Of a DNA stretch of 64,000 bases, positions 38,280 through 44,871 are shown piece by piece. A model generated the notes under the pieces. It worked only from the letters and a program-made list of their open reading frames with translations, was not told the origin of the DNA and made no database searches. The stretch is taken from NCBI RefSeq assembly GCF_900240335.1, contig NZ_LT964979.1, positions 2,108,001-2,172,000 on the forward strand. The letters run 5' to 3'. A program made the translations under genes and the position numbers. The stretch's first letter is position 1, and each line of letters begins with the position of its first letter. This DNA comes from Flavimobilis massiliensis. GTDB taxonomy: Bacteria; Actinomycetota; Actinomycetes; Actinomycetales; Cellulomonadaceae.

Positions 38280-38551
38280 GCATGACGACGACCGACCTCA
38301 GCACGACCGTGACCGTCCGCTACTTCGCGGCAGCCGCCGCGGGGGCGGGCTGCGACGAGGAGACCCTCGTCGTCCCCGTCGACGCGACCGTCGGCGACGT
38401 CACCGCCGCCGTCCTCGCCGCCCACCCCGGGCTCGAGGCGCTCCTCGCGCTGTGCAGCGTCCTTGCCGAGGGACGCCTGCTGCGTGAGGCCGCCGCGCCG
38501 CTCGCGGGCGCGACGACCGTCGACGTCCTGCCGCCGTTCGCGGGCGGATGA
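38276..38551 (+). CDS. moaD: Molybdopterin synthase small subunit MoaD
   Basis: This 91-residue ubiquitin-like protein carries the sulfur for molybdopterin as a thiocarboxylate on its C-terminal Gly-Gly. It begins with the beta strand TVTVRYFAAAAAGAGCDEET and ends DVLPPFAGG, the exact ending needed for adenylation by the MoeB/MoeZ-like enzyme. The ATG at 38276 overlaps the moaA stop by 4 bases; a second ATG two codons later is possible. It works in a heterotetramer with MoaE, encoded on the opposite strand 76 bases away. Confidence 0.93.
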   Translation: MSMTTTDLSTTVTVRYFAAAAAGAGCDEETLVVPVDATVGDVTAAVLAAHPGLEALLALCSVLAEGRLLREAAAPLAGATTVDVLPPFAGG

Positions 38552-38627
38552 GCCCGCCGGGCGAGCCGTCGTCGGGCGTCCGCGGCGCCGCGCGCCCTCG
38601 GCGCCGTGCGCCGCGCGAGCCCGTCGC

Positions 38628-39104
38628 TCAGGCCGAGCCGACCCACTCCTCGCCGCCGTCCGCGAGGTCCTGCCGCTTCCACACCGGGAGGTGCTCCTTG
38701 ACCGCGTCGACCAGCGCCGCCGCGGCCTCGAATGCCTCGCGGCGGTGCGCCGAGCTCACCGCGAGGGCGAGCGCGCACTCGCCGACCGCGAGCGGCCCGA
38801 GCCGGTGCGTGACGGCCACCGCGTCGACGTCGAGATCCGCGACAGCCTCCGCGACGACCCGCGCGAGCACGTCGGCCGCGTCCGGGTGCCCGACGTACTC
38901 GATGCCCGTGACGCCGCGCCCACCGTCATGGTCGCGGACGACGCCCGCGAACGTCACGACCGCGCCCGCCGCCGGGTCGTCGACGAGCCGCGCATGCTCG
39001 TCGACGTCGAGCGGGTCCGTCGTCACCGTCGCGCGCACGACGGCGCGGCGCGGCGGCACGATCCGCGAGCTGTCACGAGGGGAGGGAACGTCGGGCAAGG
39101 TCAC
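38628..39104 (-). CDS. moaE: Molybdopterin synthase catalytic subunit MoaE
   Basis: This 158-residue large subunit converts cyclic pyranopterin monophosphate to molybdopterin with two sulfurs from MoaD. The family core starts PAAGAVVTFAGVVRDHDGGRGVTGIEY, and then AHRREAFEAAAALVDAVKEHLPVWKRQD holds the catalytic Lys residues. An N-terminal extension of about 30 residues is not conserved. The ATG at 39104 faces 230 bases of non-coding DNA with two 49-nt repeats. The gene is convergent with moaA-moaD, and its stop lies 76 bases from the moaD stop with no strong terminator seen. Confidence 0.94.
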   Translation of the reverse strand: MTLPDVPSPRDSSRIVPPRRAVVRATVTTDPLDVDEHARLVDDPAAGAVVTFAGVVRDHDGGRGVTGIEYVGHPDAADVLARVVAEAVADLDVDAVAVTHRLGPLAVGECALALAVSSAHRREAFEAAAALVDAVKEHLPVWKRQDLADGGEEWVGSA

Positions 39105-39173
39105 GCCCCCACCCTACGCACGCCGCCTGCCCGGCCTCGCCGTCGAGGCCGTGCCAATCCCCATCGCCGTGCG

Positions 39174-39222
39174 ACGGATAGACGCGGCACCCCCGTTCGA
39201 CGGAGGGAAGCCGTCTATCCGT
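39174..39222. repeat. 49-nt palindromic element, copy 1
   Basis: Arms ACGGATAGACG (39174-39184) and CGTCTATCCGT (39212-39222) are perfect complements. The 27-nt centre has the pattern CCC...GA.GG.GGAA, which is shared with the other two copies and can form a short inner stem. Confidence 0.8.
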
Positions 39223-39257
39223 GCGTCGTGGGGGAGCGTGGCATCGCACCCGTCACG

Positions 39258-39306
39258 ACGGATCGACGCGTGGCACCCGTTTGATGGGGGGAAATCGTCT
39301 ATCCGT
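39258..39306. repeat. 49-nt palindromic element, copy 2
   Basis: Arms ACGGATCGACG (39258-39268) and CGTCTATCCGT (39296-39306) pair with one mismatch. Its length and central pattern equal those of copy 1, 36 bases away. The mobA ATG follows 29 bases later. Confidence 0.8.
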
Positions 39307-39334
39307 GGGGGTGTGGGGGAGTCGGGGGTGGGGC

Positions 39335-39952
39335 ATGAGGGCCGCTGACGTGCTCGCCGTCGTTCCCGCCGGCGGAACCGCACGACGACTCGGCGGAGGG
39401 GACAAGACCGCGCTCGACGTCGGTGGGCGCACGATCCTCGACCGCGTGCTCGACGCGACCGCCGCCTGGCCGCGCGTCGTCGTCGCCGACGACCCCGGAC
39501 CCGCCGCCCATGCCCGGCACCCCGGCGTGCACTGGGTCCGCGAGGACCCGCCCGGCGGCGGGCCCGCCGCCGCACTTGCCGCCGGGGCCGCGACCGCGCC
39601 CGACGCGTCCGTGCTCGTCGCGCTCGCGGGCGACCAGCCGTGGGCGGGCATCGTCGTGCCGCGCCTGCTCGAGGCTCTCGACGCGCACCCGGACGCGGGG
39701 GCGGCGCTCGCAGTCGGGGCGTCGGGCAGGCGCCAACCGCTGCTCGCCGCCTACCGGCTCGACGCCGTCCGGCACGTGCTCGCGGGCGGCGCGCACAACC
39801 TCCCCGCGCGGGCCCTGGCCGAGGGGCTCGAGATCGTCGAGGTCCCGGTGACCGACGTCGAGGAGCTCGACGTCGACACCCCGGCCGACCTCGCGCGCGC
39901 CCGCGCAGCAGAACCTTCGGGTCCGCGAGATAGCGCTCCTCGGTCGAGATAG
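39335..39952 (+). CDS. mobA: Molybdenum cofactor guanylyltransferase MobA
   Basis: This 205-residue nucleotidyltransferase adds GMP to the molybdenum cofactor to give MGD, the form NarG needs. The N-terminal GTP-binding motif is VPAGGTARRLGGGDKTALDVGG, the form of the LAGG-x3-RMGG-x-DK signature. The middle has VLVALAGDQPW, with the usual metal-binding Asp. The C-terminal VEELDVDTPADLARA is also typical. The ATG at 39335 was chosen because the conserved motif starts within a few residues. The stop TAG is formed by the arm of a palindromic element (GAGATAGC), and the last 15 residues or so come from that element or just before it. Confidence 0.92.
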   Translation: MRAADVLAVVPAGGTARRLGGGDKTALDVGGRTILDRVLDATAAWPRVVVADDPGPAAHARHPGVHWVREDPPGGGPAAALAAGAATAPDASVLVALAGDQPWAGIVVPRLLEALDAHPDAGAALAVGASGRRQPLLAAYRLDAVRHVLAGGAHNLPARALAEGLEIVEVPVTDVEELDVDTPADLARARAAEPSGPRDSAPRSR

Positions 39953-39994
39953 CGCGCCTCACGCGCTATCTCGACCCAGAAGCGCTATCTCGCG
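39924..39994. repeat. Nested double hairpin over the mobA stop codon
   Basis: Outer arms CGCGAGATAGCGCT (39924-39937) and AGCGCTATCTCGCG (39981-39994) enclose an inner hairpin with 15-bp perfect arms, 39942-39956 and 39962-39976 (GGTCGAGATAGCGCG and its complement), and a 5-nt loop. All four arms share GAGATAGCGC or its complement. It can act as a terminator for mobA. Confidence 0.8.
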
Positions 39995-40054
39995 ATGCGG
40001 GGGTTTCACGGTATTCAGGCCGTGGGTGCGGTGTTTTGGTCCTAGAGTTGCCGC

Positions 40055-40456
40055 ATGAGCGTTCTTCGGGTGAGTGAGGCCGCGCGGCTGCTCGGCGTCA
40101 GCGACGACACCGTCCGCCGCTGGATCGACGCCGGCCGCCTGCCCGCGACCCGCACCGACACAGGCCGCTGGACCGTCGCCGGCGCCGACCTCGCCGCGTT
40201 CGCACGCGAGCTCGCCGACGCGCCCGACGGCGGTGACGGCACCGTCTCCGCCCGCAACCGCCTCGACGGCATCGTCACGCGCGTCGTCCGCGACGGCGTC
40301 ATGGCGCAGGTCGAGGTCCAGGCCGGACCGTTCCGCATCGTCTCGCTCGTGAGCCGAGAAGCGGCCGACGAGCTCGGCCTCGAGCCCGGCAGCCTCGTCG
40401 CCGCACGCGTCAAGGCGACGTCCGTGATGATCGACCGCCTCGGGGAGGCACTGTGA
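40055..40456 (+). CDS. MerR-type HTH and TOBE (molybdate-binding) regulator
   Basis: This 133-residue protein has a MerR-like DNA-binding helix pair (LRVSEAARLLGVSDDTVRRWIDAGRLPATRTDTGRW) and a single TOBE/Mop domain (NRLDGIVTRVVRDGVMAQVEVQ, then VAARVKATSVMIDR). The Mop fold binds molybdate, so this is most likely the molybdate-responsive regulator of modABC, taking the role of ModE in this organism (inference). The ATG lies 7 bases after a TAGAGT hexamer (40043-40048), which suggests a leaderless message. An inverted repeat CACGG-N8-CCGTG at 40007-40024 could be its operator. The stop overlaps the modA GTG by 4 bases. Confidence 0.87.
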   Translation: MSVLRVSEAARLLGVSDDTVRRWIDAGRLPATRTDTGRWTVAGADLAAFARELADAPDGGDGTVSARNRLDGIVTRVVRDGVMAQVEVQAGPFRIVSLVSREAADELGLEPGSLVAARVKATSVMIDRLGEAL

Positions 40457-41364
40457 GCGCGGCCCGACACGTCGCGATCCGTCCGGCGGCCGCAGCGCCC
40501 GGTCCACGTCGGACCCGTCCCGCGGCCCGCCAGATCGCCTCCCGCCACGTCGCCGCCCTCGCGCTCGCGGCGCTCGCTGCGAGCGGGCTCGTCGCGTGCG
40601 CCGACGCGGCGCCGTCGTCCGGGACGGCGTCCGGCACGGCGTCCTTCAGCGGGGCGTCGTCGGGCACTGTGTCGCCCAGCGGGACGACGCCCGCCGTCGC
40701 CGGACGCCTCGTCGTCCTCGCCGCCGCGTCCCTCCAGCCCGCCCTCACCGAGCTCGGCGACGAGCTCGAGGCCGCCCACCCCGGCCTGCAGATCGACTTC
40801 TCGTTCGCGGCGAGCTCCGCGCTCGCGGAGCAGGTCGTCGCGGGCGCTCCCGCCGACCTGCTCCTTACGGCCTCGGCCGCGACGATGACGACGGCCGCCG
40901 AGCGCGTGACCGACCAGGCGGTGTTCGCGGGCAACACGCTCGTCATCGTCACGCCGCCCGACAACCCGGGGAAGGTCGCGACCCTCACAGACCTTGAGAA
41001 CGGCGACCTGCGGCTCGCCCTGTGCGCCGAGGAGGTGCCGTGCGGGGCCGCGGCCGCCCAGGTCATCGAGCAGGCCGGGCTCACCGTCACTCCCGACACG
41101 TACGCCGAGAACGTCACGGCCGCGCTCACGCTCGCCGTCACGGGCGAGGTCGACGCAGCACTCGTCTACACGACCGATGCGAAGGACGCCGGCGAGGCCG
41201 TCCGCACGATCGAGGTCCCCGAGGCCGCGAGCGTCGTCAACGACTACCTCGTCGCGACCGTCGCCGAGGCGCCCAACCCGGCCGCGGCCGCCGCGTTCCG
41301 CGCGCTGCTCGACTCCGAGCGGGGCCGTGCCGCGCTCACCGACGCCGGGTTCCGCGTGCCGTGA
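40453..41364 (+). CDS. modA: Molybdate ABC transporter substrate-binding lipoprotein ModA
   Basis: This 303-residue lipoprotein has an N-terminal signal peptide with lipobox SGLVAC (Cys about residue 49) and a Ser/Thr/Gly-rich linker. The mature part starts LVVLAAASLQPALTELGDELEAAHPG and then IDFSFAASSALAEQVVAGAPADLLLTAS, the hallmark of the ModA family. It captures molybdate outside the membrane and gives it to ModBC. A YENVTAALTLAVTGEVDAALVYTTDA-like block completes the second lobe. The start is a GTG that overlaps the regulator stop by 4 bases. The N-terminal 30 residues before the hydrophobic core are unusually long and basic. Confidence 0.93.
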   Translation: MSAARHVAIRPAAAAPGPRRTRPAARQIASRHVAALALAALAASGLVACADAAPSSGTASGTASFSGASSGTVSPSGTTPAVAGRLVVLAAASLQPALTELGDELEAAHPGLQIDFSFAASSALAEQVVAGAPADLLLTASAATMTTAAERVTDQAVFAGNTLVIVTPPDNPGKVATLTDLENGDLRLALCAEEVPCGAAAAQVIEQAGLTVTPDTYAENVTAALTLAVTGEVDAALVYTTDAKDAGEAVRTIEVPEAASVVNDYLVATVAEAPNPAAAAAFRALLDSERGRAALTDAGFRVP

Positions 41365-42275
41365 CGTCCGACGCCCCACGGCAGCCCGCTGCGGCGCGGT
41401 ATCCGCGCGCCGCCGCGGGGAGTCGTCGTGCGGAGCCGCGGCGCCGAGCAACCCGGCCACGGCCGCCCCTCGCGCTCGCGATCCCGGGCGTGCCCGCGCT
41501 CGCGTTCCTCGTCGCGCCGTTTGTCGCGCTCGTCGCCTCGGCCCCCGGGGGCGAGATGACGTCCCTGCTCGACGACGGCCCTGCGGCCGAGGCCCTCTGG
41601 CTGAGCCTGCGCCCCGCGAGCCTCTCGGCGGTGCTGTGCGTCGTGCTCGGCGTGCCGCTCGCGTGGCTGCTCGCGCACGACGCCCTGCCGCTGCCCGGCC
41701 TCGTGCGCGCGCTCGTGACGATGCCCATGGTGCTGCCGCCCGTCGTTGGGGGTGTCGCTCTCCTCGCGCTGCTCGGCCGTCGGGGCCTGCTGGGGGAGCA
41801 TCTCGACGCGTGGTTCGGCGTGCAGCTGCCGTTCACGACGGCGGCCGTCGTCGTCGCGCAGACGTTCGTCGCACTGCCGTTCCTCGTCATCTCCGTCGAT
41901 GCCGCGCTGCGGGCCGTCGACCCGCGGCTCGCGCAGGTCGCCGCGTCGCTCGGCGGCTCGCGCTGGTACGTGTTCCGGCGCGTGACGCTGCCCGTCGTCG
42001 CGCCCGGCGTCGCCGCGGGCGCCGTCCTCGCGTTCGCGCGTGCCCTCGGCGAGTTCGGCGCGACCATCACGTTCGCGGGCAACTTCCCCGGCGTCACGCG
42101 CACGATGCCCGTCGCGATCTACCTCGCGCTCGAACGTGACCGTGCGACCGCCGTCGCGCTCTCGCTCGTGCTCGTCGCCGTGTCGCTCGTCGTGCTCGTC
42201 GCGCTGCGCTCGCGCTGGCTCGGCGGGCTCGCGGGGCTCGCTGCGCGCGGCGTCGAGATGGCGGGTGCGCGATGA
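41361..42275 (+). CDS. modB: Molybdate ABC transporter permease ModB
   Basis: This 304-residue inner-membrane permease has about five or six helices. The cytoplasmic EAA loop, which contacts ModC, reads VAASLGGSRWYVFRRVTLPVVAPG, and the ALGEFGATITFAGNFPGVTRTMP segment that follows is specific for the molybdate/sulfate group. An N-terminal basic tail of about 40 residues precedes the first helix. The GTG at 41361 overlaps the modA stop by 4 bases, and the stop overlaps modC by 4 bases. The gene set modA-modB-modC is complete, and the operon supplies molybdenum for the NarG cofactor. Confidence 0.94.
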   Translation: MTSDAPRQPAAARYPRAAAGSRRAEPRRRATRPRPPLALAIPGVPALAFLVAPFVALVASAPGGEMTSLLDDGPAAEALWLSLRPASLSAVLCVVLGVPLAWLLAHDALPLPGLVRALVTMPMVLPPVVGGVALLALLGRRGLLGEHLDAWFGVQLPFTTAAVVVAQTFVALPFLVISVDAALRAVDPRLAQVAASLGGSRWYVFRRVTLPVVAPGVAAGAVLAFARALGEFGATITFAGNFPGVTRTMPVAIYLALERDRATAVALSLVLVAVSLVVLVALRSRWLGGLAGLAARGVEMAGAR

Positions 42276-43057
42276 CGCTCCTGGGGCCCGGAGCCGGGGC
42301 GGCCGGGGGACGCGCGGCCGACGGTCGCGTCGGGCCCGGCACGACGCCGCTGCCCGACAGCCTCCGCGCGCACGTCGTCGCCGAGCGCGGCCGCCTGCGG
42401 CTCGACGTATCCCTCAATGTCGCGCCCGGCGAGGTCCTGTGCGTTGTCGGGCCCAACGGGTCCGGCAAGTCGACGCTTCTCTGGGCGCTCGCGGGCCTCG
42501 TGCCGCTGAGCGGCGGGACCGTGACGCTCGGCGGGATGGTGCTCGACGACGCACGCCAGCACGTGCCCGCTGCGGGCCGGCACGTCGGGCTCGTGCCGCA
42601 GTCCCACGTCCTTTTCACGCACCTCAGCGTCCTCGAGAACGTCGCGTTCGGGCTCCGCGCCCGCGGTGTCCGGCCGGGTGTCGCGCGGGCGCGCGCGGCC
42701 GACGCCCTCGCACGCGTCGGCCTCACCGACCACGCCCACGACCGCGCCGACCGGCTCTCCGGCGGGCAGTCGCAGCGCGTCGCGCTCGCCCGCGCCCTCG
42801 TCGTCGAACCCCGGCTGCTGCTGCTCGACGAGCCGTTCGCGGCGCTCGACGCCGCCGTCCGGCCGCTCCTCCACGACGTCGTACGCGACGTCGTCGGGCG
42901 CGGCATCCCCACCGTCCTCGTCACGCACGACGCCACCGAGGCGGCCGCCCTCGGCACGCGCACGTTGCACCTGGCTGACGGGAGGGCCACCCTCGGGGGA
43001 GAATCAGGGCACGAGGCCCGCTCGGAGCGGGCCGACGACGGATGGAGACCCAGGTGA
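42272..43057 (+). CDS. modC: Molybdate ABC transporter ATP-binding protein ModC
   Basis: This 261-residue ABC ATPase has Walker A VVGPNGSGKSTLLWALAG, the Q-loop near LVPQSHVLF, the ABC signature LSGGQSQRVALARAL, Walker B LLLLDEPFAALD and the H-loop VLVTHDATEAAALG. The C-terminal Mop domain of E. coli ModC, which senses molybdate, is absent; the protein ends soon after the nucleotide-binding domain. Molybdate sensing is instead offered by the TOBE regulator at the head of the operon. The ATG overlaps the modB stop by 4 bases. A GTG for the next gene overlaps its stop. Confidence 0.93.
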   Translation: MTLLGPGAGAAGGRAADGRVGPGTTPLPDSLRAHVVAERGRLRLDVSLNVAPGEVLCVVGPNGSGKSTLLWALAGLVPLSGGTVTLGGMVLDDARQHVPAAGRHVGLVPQSHVLFTHLSVLENVAFGLRARGVRPGVARARAADALARVGLTDHAHDRADRLSGGQSQRVALARALVVEPRLLLLDEPFAALDAAVRPLLHDVVRDVVGRGIPTVLVTHDATEAAALGTRTLHLADGRATLGGESGHEARSERADDGWRPR

Positions 43058-43389
43058 GCGACCTCGACCGCTGGCTCGAGCAGGCAGGACCCGCCCTCGA
43101 CATCGAGCACGACGTCCTCGATCAGGTGACCGGCCCGCTGCTCGACATGGTCCGCGACGTCGCCCACAACGCCGTCCGTCCCGGCGCGCCGCTCACCGCG
43201 TTCCTCGTCGGGCTCTCCGCCGGACGCGTGCTCACGCGCCGCTCGAACGCCGAGGCCGTCGTCGCCGAGGTGCTCGCCCGGCTCGAGGTCGTCGACGGGC
43301 TCGTCTCCGAGTGGGAGCCGAACGCTGTCAGGCGCCTTGCGCGCGCGGTCGACGACGAGAAGGCCGAGGAGCCGTCGGACGGGGCGTGA
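43054..43389 (+). CDS. DUF6457-type small protein of the molybdenum cluster
   Basis: This 111-residue, helical, acidic protein belongs to a small actinobacterial family found near mobA and formate or nitrate enzyme genes. It starts SDLDRWLEQAGPALDIEHDVLDQVTGPLLDMVRDVAHNAVRP, and the PGAPLTAFLVGLSAGR segment is the most conserved-looking part. Its function is not known. The context, as last gene of the regulator-modABC operon, suggests a helper in molybdenum cofactor handling (inference). The GTG at 43054 overlaps the modC stop by 4 bases and has a GGAG site. An ATG at 43042 is less likely. Confidence 0.7.
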   Translation: MSDLDRWLEQAGPALDIEHDVLDQVTGPLLDMVRDVAHNAVRPGAPLTAFLVGLSAGRVLTRRSNAEAVVAEVLARLEVVDGLVSEWEPNAVRRLARAVDDEKAEEPSDGA

Positions 43390-43391
43390 GC

Positions 43392-43574
43392 TCACGCGGG
43401 GCGCTGCCGGAACTGCTCGTAGCGTTCGGCGACCTTCGCGTCGAGCGCGGCGATGAACCCGCGCCGCATCTCGGCAAGAGGCGAGGTGTCGGGCGGTGCG
43501 GTCGCGATCGCGTCGTGAATCGCCCCATCGAGGCCGCCCCACGCGTCTTGCGCCGCGAATGTCGGACCCGGCCG
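43392..43574 (-). pseudogene. C-terminal gene relic without start
   Basis: On the minus strand, a 60-codon stretch reads PTFAAQDAWGGLDGAIHDAI and later AEMRRGFIAALDAKVAERYEQ, and ends in a TGA at 43392. The composition is clearly protein-like and codon third positions are G or C rich. An in-frame TAG closes it upstream at 43575-43577 and there is no ATG, GTG or TTG near the front; the only ATG would leave 25 residues. The promoter of the SWIM gene overlaps its front. I do not recognise the family. It is best read as the 3' remains of a lost gene; a very short functional peptide is less likely. Confidence 0.45.
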
Positions 43575-43587
43575 CTACTGTGTGCGC

Positions 43588-44871
43588 GTGGTCACCCCGT
43601 GGAGCATCGAGCAGGTTGCGGCCGTCGCCCCCGACGCGGCGTCCGTCACCGCTGCGCGCAAGCTCGCAGCGACGGGCACCTGGCCCGTCACGGGGGTGTG
43701 CGAGGAGCCCGCGGTGCTCTTCGGGGAGTGCAAGGGATCTGGTGCGACCCCCTACGTCGCGCTCGTCGACCTGGCCGGGCCCGCATGGAACTGTTCGTGC
43801 CCGAGCCGCAAGATCCCGTGCAAGCACGTGCTTGCGCTCCTGCTGCGCTGGAGCAGCGGCTCGGTGCCGGCGGCCCCGGAGCCGTCGGCCGCAGCCACGG
43901 CCTGGCTCGGCAAACGCGCGGCACGCGCGGAGAAAGTCGCGGAGCGCGCGGCCACCCCGCCCCGAGCGCCCTCGCAGGCGGCCCTCGAACGTCGGGCCGA
44001 GCGCATCGCTGCAGGCCTCGACGAGTTGGGCACGTGGCTCGAGGACCTGGTGACGGCAGGCGTGAGCGTCCCGCAGGGCGACGACGTGGCACGGGCCGCC
44101 GCGCGCCTCGTCGACGCGCAGGCCCCCGCGATCGCCGAGCGGGTCCGCCGCCTCCACGTCCGCAGCGATGACCCCTCGTGGCCCGGCAAGCTCCTCGAGT
44201 CCTACGGGCTCCTCCAGCTGCTCGTCACCGCGCACCCGCGCGCGAGCGAACTCCCGGGAACGCTCGGTGCCGTCGTCCGGCGGCGCGTGGGGGAGCCGAC
44301 CCGCACCGAGGTCGTCCTCGCACAGCCACCCCTGCGCGACGTCTGGGACGTCGTCGCGCTCCACACCGATGAGACGAGCCGACCCGTCACCCACCGCACC
44401 CACCTGCGCGGGCGAACGCTCGGGCGGTCGTTCGTGCTCGTCGAGACGGGACCGCGCAGCGGCACCAACCCCGTGCCCGGCACGAGCATCGACGCCGATC
44501 TCCACCCGCACCCGGCCGCCACCGACCGCGCGCTGCTCGGCACCGTTCACACGCCGGCCGTGCCGCTCGAGCACGCGCCCCACGGCGACCCCGCGCACGA
44601 GCTCCCGCTCCTGTGGAGCGCAGCCGTCGCCGCCGACCCGTGGCGGGAACGGCACCCGGTGGTCCTCGCCGACGCGCGCCTGAGGCCCGATGGCGACGGC
44701 GGCTGGTTGCTCGACCTCGGCGAGGAGTCCCTCCCGCTCCTCGGACGGTCCGCTGCGCGCGCGTGCGCGGCCGTCGCGGGCGGGCACGCCGTGACGCTCG
44801 TCGGCGACTGCACCCCGCGCGGCCTCGAACCGCGCGCGGTCTGGGACGGACGGAGGCTCGTCGCCGCATGA
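43588..44871 (+). CDS. SWIM zinc finger protein, first gene of a five-gene unknown operon
   Basis: This 427-residue protein has an N-terminal SWIM zinc finger with the CxCxnCxH pattern NCSCPSRKIPCKHVLALLLRW near residue 75. The rest is a helical region (about 100-230) and a beta-rich C-terminal part of no known function. SWIM domains bind nucleic acid or protein. It resembles E. coli YehQ, whose gene lies with yehL (AAA), yehM (DUF5682) and yehP (VWA). A TACTGT hexamer at 43576-43581 puts the expected transcript start on the GTG at 43588, so the message may be leaderless; GTG 43582 is an alternative. The stop overlaps the next gene by 4 bases. Confidence 0.82.
   Translation: MVTPWSIEQVAAVAPDAASVTAARKLAATGTWPVTGVCEEPAVLFGECKGSGATPYVALVDLAGPAWNCSCPSRKIPCKHVLALLLRWSSGSVPAAPEPSAAATAWLGKRAARAEKVAERAATPPRAPSQAALERRAERIAAGLDELGTWLEDLVTAGVSVPQGDDVARAAARLVDAQAPAIAERVRRLHVRSDDPSWPGKLLESYGLLQLLVTAHPRASELPGTLGAVVRRRVGEPTRTEVVLAQPPLRDVWDVVALHTDETSRPVTHRTHLRGRTLGRSFVLVETGPRSGTNPVPGTSIDADLHPHPAATDRALLGTVHTPAVPLEHAPHGDPAHELPLLWSAAVAADPWRERHPVVLADARLRPDGDGGWLLDLGEESLPLLGRSAARACAAVAGGHAVTLVGDCTPRGLEPRAVWDGRRLVAA

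Larger units (their letters stand above)
39105..39334. other. Intergenic region between moaE and mobA with two 49-nt repeats
   Basis: 230 bases are taken up mainly by the two 49-nt palindromic elements. No clear -10/-35 pair is seen for mobA or moaE, and their promoters must overlap or flank the elements. Confidence 0.4.
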
